DNA of 64,000 nucleotides from Anaerococcus provencensis (GTDB taxonomy: Bacteria > Bacillota > Clostridia > Tissierellales > Peptoniphilaceae), in NCBI RefSeq assembly GCF_000312365.2, contig NZ_HG003685.1:164502-228501 (forward strand), written 5' to 3'. Shown one piece after another: positions 1 through 7,609 of the stretch. Under the pieces are notes generated by a model, which worked only from the letters and a program-made list of their open reading frames with translations, had not been told where the DNA came from and did no database searches. The translations under genes and the position numbers were made by a program. Every line of letters starts with the position of its first letter. The first letter of the stretch is position 1.

Positions 1-1
1 T

Positions 2-250
2 TTAACACTTATTTTTGGAATATACATATTAAATTCCTTGCTAAATAATAAATACGACAAGGTTAAAATAGGTGTTATTATAGAAATTATAATAAAGATT
101 TTATTTTTCAGAAAAGGTCAAGTTTTGGAACACGACATGTCTACTAGCGTATGGACAACTATTTCTCTAAGCTTAGGATATTGTCTATATACTATTGCTA
201 TTATTGGATGTGCGATGGTCTTAGTAAGGTACCTATCAAAAAAATTCTAA
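2..250 (+). CDS. C-terminal fragment of a membrane protein (starts before window)
   Basis: The reading frame is open from the first bases of the window, so this is the 3' end of a gene beginning upstream; a TTG at 38 is in frame but has no convincing ribosome site. About 83 residues are visible, with two hydrophobic segments separated by a short polar stretch and ending in a basic tail (LVRYLSKKF). The pattern resembles the last helices of an ABC-2-type permease, but nothing diagnostic is present. It runs convergently toward the bacteriocin locus. Function is not assigned. Confidence 0.5.
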   Translation, partial: LTLIFGIYILNSLLNNKYDKVKIGVIIEIIIKILFFRKGQVLEHDMSTSVWTTISLSLGYCLYTIAIIGCAMVLVRYLSKKF

Positions 251-364
251 TAATTAATACGAAACTATAGATAATAGCTAGGGATTGGTTATGTGTATAG
301 ATTTAATGAGTGTTTAGTATTATGCCTTAATACATTGATATTTAGCCATTTAAAGACAAAAAAA

Positions 365-395
365 AGTAGATAAGATTGTTACTTTCTTATCTACT
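365..395 (-). terminator. Rho-independent terminator of the bacteriocin locus
   Basis: An 11-bp perfect stem (AGTAGATAAGA / TCTTATCTACT) with a 9-nt loop. Read on the minus strand it is followed by a run of eight T, the expected order for a terminator about 110 bases after the stop of the membrane-anchored protein gene at 504. On the plus strand the T tail is poor, so it mainly serves the minus-strand operon. Confidence 0.8.
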
Positions 396-503
396 TTGTC
401 GATGGTCTAAATCATCAAAACTATATATTAGGATCTAATGTAACAGTAATTATTGTATTAGGTGAATTTACACAATATAATGGACTTGTTTTTATTTTAC
501 AAT

Positions 504-1094
504 TTATTTTGTTAATTCTATCCAACTATCTAGGGAATATTTAGGTTTTTCCCAACTTGCAACAACTTCGTTATTCTTGCTATCAACATCGGAAACACCT
601 AATTTTTCTCCCTTGCCAAGAACATATATTTTATAATTAACATTGCTATCTGCTTTAAATGTTCCTATTATATTATCCCCATCAACTTTTACTTTCCAAT
701 TTTTTAGACTTGGTACACTGATATCATTTATTTCTTCATCTTTTCCTTCAAAATTTAATTTTAATCGGTCTTTTTCTATACTTTTTATTGATAGATTTTC
801 ATCATCTTTAATGGATATTACATTTGATTTTAATATTTCGCCATCTTTTCTTATTGCAATTACGCAAATTCTATCTAAATTTCCAGTTATAGAATTAGGA
901 AAATGATATATTGCTTCATTTGTTTTATTTAAAATAGTTTTATCTACTTGTAAAATACCTACAGATTCAAATTCTTCAGATGTTTCATTTTTTAATGTAA
1001 GTGAAGTCTCTTCATTATTATTTTTTATACAATATATAATAATTCCAACAACTGCTAGTACAATAATCCATATAAATAAAGCTTTTTTCTTCAT
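504..1094 (-). CDS. Membrane-anchored protein of the lactococcin-972-type locus
   Basis: 196 residues. Residues 5-23 form a single hydrophobic segment preceded by MKKK, so it is an N-terminal signal anchor or signal peptide. The rest is polar and probably extracytoplasmic, with alternating beta-like patterns. I recognise no family. It is the last gene of the minus-strand cluster, one base from the start of the ABC ATPase at 1096-1764 and just before a terminator, so it is almost certainly co-transcribed. An accessory or immunity role is plausible from position only. Confidence 0.6.
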   Translation of the reverse strand: MKKKALFIWIIVLAVVGIIIYCIKNNNEETSLTLKNETSEEFESVGILQVDKTILNKTNEAIYHFPNSITGNLDRICVIAIRKDGEILKSNVISIKDDENLSIKSIEKDRLKLNFEGKDEEINDISVPSLKNWKVKVDGDNIIGTFKADSNVNYKIYVLGKGEKLGVSDVDSKNNEVVASWEKPKYSLDSWIELTK

Positions 1095-1095
1095 A

Positions 1096-1764
1096 TTAGT
1101 TGCTCTCCCTTAATTTCCCCTTATCAATAATATAAGATTGATGTGCAATTTTCTCAAAATCTTTGTCATGACTTACAACAACTATAGTTTTACCTTTATT
1201 ATTAATTTCAATTAATGTATTGATTACTATTTTTTTATTTTCATTATCTAATGAGCCTGTCGGCTCATCTGCTAACATAATATCAAATGGTTTTACCATA
1301 TTTCTAGCAAGAGCAACTCTTTGTTGTTCTCCCCCAGATAATTCATATACTTTCGAGTTCAATTTATCTAATATCCCCATTCTACTTAATGAATTTTCTA
1401 TAAGTTTTTTTTTATCTCTCTCCTTATTATATTTAACTGCAAGCATCATATTCTCTTCAACAGTCATTTTTTCAACTAATGCAAAATTTTGAAACAAGTA
1501 AGCTATTTTTAACCTTCTTAACAATTCACTTGTTTTTTGGTTCTTAATTGGATCTTCTTTGGAAAAACAAATTAGTTTTCCTGTATCATAATTATCAAGG
1601 GTTCCCATTATATTTAGTAATGTAGTTTTACCCCCTCCACTTTTCCCGAATATACAAATAAAATCCCCTTCATATATATCTAAATTAATATTTTCTAGAA
1701 TTATGTGGCTACCATATTTTTTTGATACATTTTTTAATGAAATCTGAAGTTTTCTTTTTTCCAT
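1096..1764 (-). CDS. ABC transporter ATP-binding protein, lactococcin 972 group
   Basis: 222 residues, a complete single ATPase domain: Walker A GKSGGGKTT near residue 40, signature LSGGEQQRVALAR near 143, Walker B IMLADEPTG near 163, switch His in VVSHD near 199. It has the MacB/LolD-like layout typical of ATPases paired with DUF1430-type permeases in lactococcin-972-like loci. It directly follows the large membrane protein (stop at 1765) and precedes the membrane-anchored protein, all on the minus strand. Predicted role is energising bacteriocin export or immunity together with the membrane protein. The ATPase itself looks intact although its partner is frameshifted. Confidence 0.85.
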   Translation of the reverse strand: MEKRKLQISLKNVSKKYGSHIILENINLDIYEGDFICIFGKSGGGKTTLLNIMGTLDNYDTGKLICFSKEDPIKNQKTSELLRRLKIAYLFQNFALVEKMTVEENMMLAVKYNKERDKKKLIENSLSRMGILDKLNSKVYELSGGEQQRVALARNMVKPFDIMLADEPTGSLDNENKKIVINTLIEINNKGKTIVVVSHDKDFEKIAHQSYIIDKGKLRESN

Positions 1765-3923
1765 TTAACACCCTTCCTTCAATCTGGTTCCAATACTTTT
1801 ATCTATATTTTTTAATTTATTAATCTCTACTAAAAAACACATAATTATACAAATGAAGGATATTAATAAACTAATGAATAACTCACTTTTCCCCCATCCA
1901 TCTCGAGGTGTAAAAAATCCATATTGACTAAAATTTGTTGTTAGAAGTACTATTAATATTAATAAAATAATACTTCCTACGTAACTTGTTAAGTTTTGTA
2001 ATATTTTCTTTTTATGAATTATAATAAATTCATATCCTAGTAGTCTAGAAACATCAATACGCTGTCCATGATTATATAAATATGACTCTTTGTCAATTTC
2101 TAATAAAACGCCAAGTATTAACAATGCTAAAAACAAACCAATCATATAGATAAAGGATTCAATTCTAAATAACTCAATTTTAGAAACGGCTTCATCATAT
2201 ACACTAGTAATATACAAAACATATGGCTGAGATTCCGTTTTTTCTATAATACTTTGTAAGTTATCATATCTATTGTATTCATTTGAAATATAAGGATGAA
2301 ATTTACCATTTACAAGTGATGGTAATTTTATAGATCCTGTAGGTTCTAATTCTTTTCCATTTACCATAATCAACACATAGTTTTTTGTATTTGGATCATC
2401 TAATTTTTTTGACTATCAAAACTAAAGATATTTTGATCTTTTTTTACTTGTACATATTTTTCTTTAGCGATATTTTTTTTATCTATAAGTTTCTTAGTGT
2501 GATCTTCTTTTATAATTTTTTTATCTCTAACAGATACATTTATATTTTCTGGAACAAAAATTATCCATTCGCCATCACAAGCTTTGTAATCCTTAATAGC
2601 TTCTCCATTTATATCTATTATCTGAGCTAATTTTAAGAAATTATTATTAATATAGGCAAATTTGCCATGAAAAACTTGTTTATCAACGTAATCTTCATCA
2701 TAAAGTATTCCTTCTTGTTCTGCATTTGGTGCATCAAATAGTATTGCACCATTATCCTCTAATTCATTCCACAAATTGTTTAATTCCGGTACAACGGCTT
2801 CTTGAAACTTTTCGTCATCTTTTACATATGACCAAGGCCAAGAACAGGCAATATTAGCATAGTTTTTTGTTCTTTCCCGTGTTGCAATGTATGGCTTTAA
2901 ATGTAAATAGTCTACTAAACCCAAAAAACTGACTACCATAAGATATAAAACTAATGAAACTGAGATAGTCTTCACAAATATAGAGCTTCTATTGTAATTT
3001 TTTCTATATCCTTTTAACCACAATACAATATTTACATTATTTGCTTTAAAAAGAAGCATTATAAATTCTAGTATAAATAAAACTAAAAAAGTAATAATCA
3101 TAAAACCATATATTTTTCTTAATGAAAACATGTACCCATTTATGTTATGTGGATCGGTAAGGATATATAATATTACTGTTATTAAAATAAATGAAGTTAA
3201 GATAGGAAAGCGTAGCATCCTAATTGTTTTATTAAAACAATAATTTCTTTTGTCATATCCGAGAAGATCTATTATAGCTATTTCTTTTGATAGTGATCCG
3301 TTATAAATCACAAGACAAAATATTATCGAAGTAATTAATATTAAAGTGGAGACTATATATAAAAAGAATTGTTTTTGCGTGTATTCACTAGCTATAGAAA
3401 AAGATTCATCAACTTTTGCTTCTAATTTAAATGTATCCAAGTCTTCCAAAAAATTTCGAATATTTTCTTGACTTCCTTTAATATGATAATCTCCATTAAA
3501 ATAACTTTTATCAATTTTGGAAAAGGGAAGCAAATCCACTTCCTTGGTTGTCAATATGCTAATGTTTTCTAACTGTTTAAACTTATTTATGCTATCAGTA
3601 TTTTTTACTATGTTTATATCTTTAAATTTTTCTTCAAACCAGTCTCCATCATTCAAGAAAATATAAAGTGATAGTTTTTGTTTTCCATATCTTGTTTTTT
3701 TCGGTTTATATGTTTCTTTAATCAGGCTTATATTATTTTTATTAGCAATTTCTTGTATATCTATTATATTTTTTTCTATATTTTCAGGATTAGCAACTAT
3801 ATTAACTGTTGTATCGAACTCCTTATAAAAAATTTTCATAAATGAAGATTCACTATTTATAAAAATGCCTAAGCTAATAACAAAAATTAAAACGGTTATT
3901 AAAAAACCTATTATTTTTTTCAT
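1765..3923 (-). pseudogene. Bacteriocin-associated integral membrane protein (DUF1430-like), frameshifted at an A7 run
   Basis: Two abutting frames together encode one large membrane protein: an N-terminal part of 507 residues (3923-2400) and a C-terminal part of about 210 residues ending at 1765. The first frame stops at TAG immediately after a run of seven A (plus-strand T run 2404-2410). One extra A joins the frames into a 719-residue protein continuing LDDPNTKNYVLIMVNGKE. Visible features are an N-terminal helix, a long extracellular domain, a cluster of helices near residues 185-330, then a second extracellular domain and C-terminal helices, as in FtsX/MacB-like permeases of lactococcin 972 loci. 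The heptamer A AAA AAT before the stop could support -1 slippage, so loss of function is not certain. Confidence 0.75.
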
Positions 3924-3946
3924 AAATCATATCCTCTTCAATAATA

Positions 3947-3990
3947 TTAGAGAGTGCTAGCACAAATATCTATTAGCTAGCACCCTCTAA
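3947..3990 (-). terminator. Stem-loop between bacteriocin precursor and permease
   Basis: A 15-bp near-perfect inverted repeat (TTAGAGAGTGCTAGC / GCTAGCACCCTCTAA, one mismatch) with a 14-nt loop, located 10 bases after the precursor stop and before the permease start at 3923. There is no T run after it on the minus strand, so it is better read as an mRNA-stabilising or attenuating hairpin that would favour precursor over transporter expression. Confidence 0.6.
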
Positions 3991-3999
3991 ATTAAAGTA

Positions 4000-4467
4000 T
4001 TATTTCACATTTGCCCAAGCTTCATTTCCACTACTAGCTTTTTCCCAAGATGCTGACGCTCTTAAACCAGGATCTGTCCAACCCGAATAAGAAAATTTTC
4101 CACCTGCGCCTTTAACAGCTGTCTTATGCACCTTTCTATCATGATCAAATTTAGACCATACCTTTGTATTATTCACACCATGTCTCCATCGTCCACCTAA
4201 AAAATCTTTCCATCCACTATCATAGCCATATAAAACTACAGTGTTTTTATGTTCTTTTAAGTAAATCTCATAACCTAAGTTTTATATATATGATAATTCT
4301 GTTTCTTCTTCTTGCTCTTTAACATCTAAATTTACTTCATAACCTAATTCTTCAACATATGGAAAGCTAGTTTCTAACTTAGAATTAGATCCCGATGCAA
4401 ATACAGCCTCCGTTGTTGCAGTAAAAAACATTCCTGTTATTAACAAAATCGACAATGCTTTTTTCAT
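4000..4467 (-). pseudogene. Lactococcin-972-family bacteriocin precursor with an internal TAA
   Basis: Start at 4467 is chosen for the AAGGAG eight bases upstream and a clear signal peptide (MKKALSILLITGMFF). The frame runs 61 residues to TAA at 4282-4284. It then continues in the same frame, without another stop, for 93 residues to TAA at 4000. This second part carries the family signature: GGRWRHG, then WSKFDHDRKVHKTAVKG, then a Trp/Ser/Ala-rich tail ending SGNEAWANVK. No ATG, GTG or TTG lies in the first residues after the TAA, so the mature region is reachable only by readthrough. The residues before and after the stop look duplicated (ELGYEV / NLGYEI). The neighbouring ABC ATPase and permease confirm the locus type. 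Confidence 0.8.
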
Positions 4468-4655
4468 ATTTAGTTCTCCTTTACATATTATAACTATTAT
4501 TATCACAAAAATATTGATGTTCTTGTAAATCTTACAGTATTTTCAATCTCCATTTTTATACCTTTGAGGATTCTCATATTTCATAAAACGCCTACCTTTT
4601 ATATTTTTAATATAAACTTCATTTACAATTCATTTATTTATTTAGGAATAAATAA

Positions 4656-4687
4656 AAGCTATCTTTATATTAATTATAAGATAGCTT
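4656..4687 (-). terminator. Terminator of the two-component operon
   Basis: A perfect 10-bp stem (AAGCTATCTT / AAGATAGCTT) with a 12-nt AT loop; read on the minus strand it is followed by a T-rich stretch. It lies about 60 bases past the kinase stop at 4747. Confidence 0.7.
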
Positions 4688-4746
4688 CTAAAATAATACT
4701 TAACAATAAGCTTGAATAAATCTTTCATTTTTCTTGCTTTTTTGTT

Positions 4747-5828
4747 TTATTGAATTTTAAAAATAACTTCAGCACACACCTTACTTTCATATTCGTAAAT
4801 ATTAAAGTTTCCATTTAAATGTTTCACAATATCATTTACTATTGTTAATCCTAACCCTGATCCACTATTTACTACACGATTTCTAGATAAATCTCCTCTA
4901 CGAAACTTCATTTGCATTGTTTTAAAATCAATATTTAAACCTTTTTCAACTTCATTAATCATTTTAATTATTAATGTGTCTTCTGTATTTTTTACTGTAA
5001 CGTTTATTAATGTTCCACTTTTTGAATATTTCCTTGCATTAGATAGCAAGTTGTCCATAACTCTTAATAATAATTCAGGATCTGTCTTTATTTTTTTCTA
5101 CTAGTGCCAATAAAATCAATACTTATTGAATTCTCATCTAATGTTAATTTACGTTCTTCCTCCCACTGTTTAAAGAAAAGCTCTAAATTTACTTCTGATA
5201 TATTTAACGGAATTTCATTTAAATTAAACTTCAAATAAGAAAAGAAATCTTCTGTTAAACTGTTTAAAAACTTAGCATTTTCATATATAACCTTTTTAAA
5301 TTTCTTTTGCTGTTCTTTTGTTAATTCTTCTTCATCATTTAGTAATGATGCATAACCTAAAAGATTTGATAAAGGTGTTTTAATGTCATGAGCTAGGTAT
5401 GTCAACAAATCCGTTTTTTCTCTAAATGCTAATTCATATTCTTTCTCCATTTCATCATAATGCTTACGAATATTTATAAATGAGATTCGTTCATCTGACA
5501 ATGACTCATGAAAAGGAATAATTTCAGAATTTTCGCCACTCAAGTAGTCTAAGCCTGATACAAAATATTCTCTATATTTATCAAATCCTCTTTTTTGAAT
5601 ATAAAAACTACCTACTATTAACAATATTATCAGTAAAATTATAAAAACATAGTATTTAAATGAAAAATATAACTCATAAATATAATCTAGAGATTTTTCA
5701 TCATCTATTTTTGACATAATAACCATATCAATTATTTTATGTAACACAACAACAATTACAATACTTAAAGAAGCCCACAATGATTCCAAAAGTACTATAT
5801 GTGAAAAATATGAGCTTTTTTTATTCAT
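4747..5828 (-). pseudogene. Sensor histidine kinase (VanS-like), frameshifted at an A7 run
   Basis: The N-terminal 246 residues (5828-5088) carry two transmembrane helices (about 17-37 and 60-77), a linker and the dimerisation/phosphoacceptor box YLAHDIKTPLSN with the phosphorylated His at 147. That frame stops at TAA right after seven A (plus-strand T run 5091-5097). With one more A it continues KTDPELLLRVMDNLLSNA, giving the N box, then GSGLGL (G box) and a normal C-terminus at 4747. The repaired protein is 360 residues, normal for this family. The gene overlaps the response regulator by 8 bases. As written, the kinase lacks its ATP-binding domain unless ribosomal or transcriptional slippage occurs on A AAA AAA. 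Confidence 0.85.
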
Positions 5829-6519
5829 TGATTTTATACCCCACTCCCCAAACTGTTGTAATAATTGACTTTACCCCTATCTTTTCAAATTTACTACGAA
5901 TTCTCCTTATATGAACCATAACAGGATTTACTTCAGAATCTAAAATATCATCGCCCCATATTTTATAATGAATCTCATCCATATTATAGACTTTATCAGG
6001 CTCTTCCATTAATAGCCATAAAATATCAAACTCCTTAGGAGTTAAATCAATAACGGTATCATTATAGTATCCTTTATGCTTTTTCTTATCTAGTTTCAAA
6101 TTACCTACACTTCTTTCAAATATATTTATTTTTGATTCTGTAGATAAAAACTCGTAATTCCTTCTTAATTGTGCTTTTACTCTAGCAACTAATTCAGATG
6201 GTTCAAATGGTTTTATCACATAGTCGTCAGCACCCATATTTAACCCCTGAACCCTATAAATTGAATCTTCCAAAGCAGTCAACATAATAATAGGTATTGT
6301 GGATTTTTTTCTAACTACTTTGCATATTTCAAAACCATTAATATCTGGAAGCATTAAATCTAAAATAATTAAATTATATTGATTTTCTTTAAATGCTTTT
6401 ATGCTATCTTTACCTGTGTTAAATACTTCAATCTCCCATCCTTCAGGCATTAAATACATCTTTATTAACTCTGATAAATCAACATCATCTTCTATGATCA
6501 TAATTTTCATATTGTCCAT
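5821..6519 (-). CDS. OmpR/VanR-family response regulator
   Basis: Start at 6519 (MDNMKIM) is preferred over the in-frame ATG at 6534 because GAGGA lies eight bases upstream. About 232 residues. The receiver domain has acidic residues EDD at 10-12, phosphoacceptor Asp54 in IILDLMLPD, Thr in MLTA and Lys in VIKPFEP. The C-terminal winged helix ends VWGVGYKI, as in OmpR/PhoB regulators. It overlaps the start of the kinase at 5828 by 8 bases, so the pair is translationally coupled. The bacteriocin locus lies directly downstream on the same strand, so its control by this system is plausible but unproven. Confidence 0.9.
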   Translation of the reverse strand: MDNMKIMIIEDDVDLSELIKMYLMPEGWEIEVFNTGKDSIKAFKENQYNLIILDLMLPDINGFEICKVVRKKSTIPIIMLTALEDSIYRVQGLNMGADDYVIKPFEPSELVARVKAQLRRNYEFLSTESKINIFERSVGNLKLDKKKHKGYYNDTVIDLTPKEFDILWLLMEEPDKVYNMDEIHYKIWGDDILDSEVNPVMVHIRRIRSKFEKIGVKSIITTVWGVGYKINE

Positions 6520-6750
6520 AACTATATTCCTCATTTAAAATGCATTAATTGTGTTTCGCAAATTTTATAATTAATAATTCAGCCTTTAACTTAAAAAACT
6601 CTTGAATCTTTAATCAAATTTTTCAAAAATATATTAAGATATCAATAAAATGAATGTAGTCATAATTTTATTTTTGAAACAATTATACTATATAAAAACC
6701 ACTATTTATCAAAATCAGTAACTTTATATTTTTACTATTCCTTTTTACCT

Positions 6751-7170
6751 TTATTTTATACCTTTCTTAAAATAATCTTCCAATAACTTGTAATACTTAT
6801 GCTTTGTAATGACAAACTTATCAGATAAGAAGGGTCTTACCCCTTATGGTATATACACTTACCGCCATCAATTACAGTTATTTCATCTTGACTCATAAGC
6901 TCCTTATCAGCTTTTTGGTAATTTAGACCAAAAGATTTCTGATTTGATTTTGTTTCTGATGTGTTATATATGGCCATGGTTTTTTTCCCTAAGGTTTCCG
7001 ACAATTCTTCTACTCTTAGAAAAAGTGTAGAGTCACAGTTACCAACTATTGTATCTGCATGGTATTTATAGATTGCTTTTAATTGAGATTGTGCTTGCAG
7101 TATTATACTTTCTGATATTTTTTGAACGAATTGTAGAAATCAATTTTTCAAATTTTGGTGTACATTAAAT
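6751..7170 (-). pseudogene. Remnant of a TraG/VirD4 conjugative coupling protein (C-terminal end)
   Basis: Not an intact ORF. Three frames in succession match the C-terminal part of TraG/VirD4-type coupling proteins of Gram-positive conjugative elements. First KFEKLISTIRSKN (about 7165-7120), then IILQAQSQLKAIYKY through GNCDSTLFL, TSETKSNQKSFGLNYQK, ELMSQDEITVIDGGKC (to 6844), then GVRPFLSDKFVITKHKYYK ending at 6751. The second shift needs one extra G in a G4 run (plus-strand C run 6840-6843). The segment after TLFL also lacks the usual GGKEKTT stretch. No other conjugation gene is left in the window, so this is a scar of an integrative element next to the bacteriocin and two-component genes. 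Confidence 0.75.
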
Positions 7171-7609
7171 TGAACCTCTGTATGCCTAAAGACACCTACG
7201 GTGGTGTGAATGGAGCTAGATTTTAGCCCCTATTCGATTGGCTATTTTAAAAAAATACTAATTTTTTCACATGAATAAATATTCTTTTAAAATTTTTGAT
7301 AAACATATCGTTTAAGTTAGTCAAAGACTTAATTTATAAAATATTTATTTATAAAGGTTTATCAGTTAATATATATAAATTAAAGCAATAATTGCCAATA
7401 TAATATTTTATAATATATAATTCCAAGTTTAATTTCGATAGATACAATATATTGATATTTTTTATTAAATATTTGGATAATATGTAAAAATAATGAATTA
7501 TAGGATAGTAATATTCACAAGCTTAAGAAAATCGTGAAAACTTTATCTTGACAAAGCTAAAAATATTTTATATAAATTTAGTAGGATATAAAAATCTTGG
7601 AGAAATATA
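7171..7609. other. Intergenic AT-rich region with the promoter of the peptidase gene
   Basis: No convincing gene is seen in this 439-base stretch. Around 7191-7215 there is a short inverted repeat (ACACC..GGTGT), and an in-frame peptide from an ATG at 7182 stops within 15 codons. The middle is very AT-rich. The right end holds the promoter described separately. Confidence 0.5.
7548..7576 (+). promoter_or_regulatory. Sigma-70-type promoter of the secreted peptidase cluster
   Basis: TTGACA at 7548-7553, a 17-base spacer and TATAAA at 7571-7576, followed by a GGAG ribosome site at about 7595 and the ATG at 7610. This is the best consensus promoter in the first 20 kb and would drive the 999-aa peptidase, with the two paralogues downstream probably co-transcribed. 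Confidence 0.8.

Noticed and set aside
7182..7250. Short plus-strand peptide starting MPKDTYGG near a small inverted repeat
   Set aside because: It stops within 15 codons, has no ribosome site and lies in decayed mobile-element DNA; I cannot support it as a gene.
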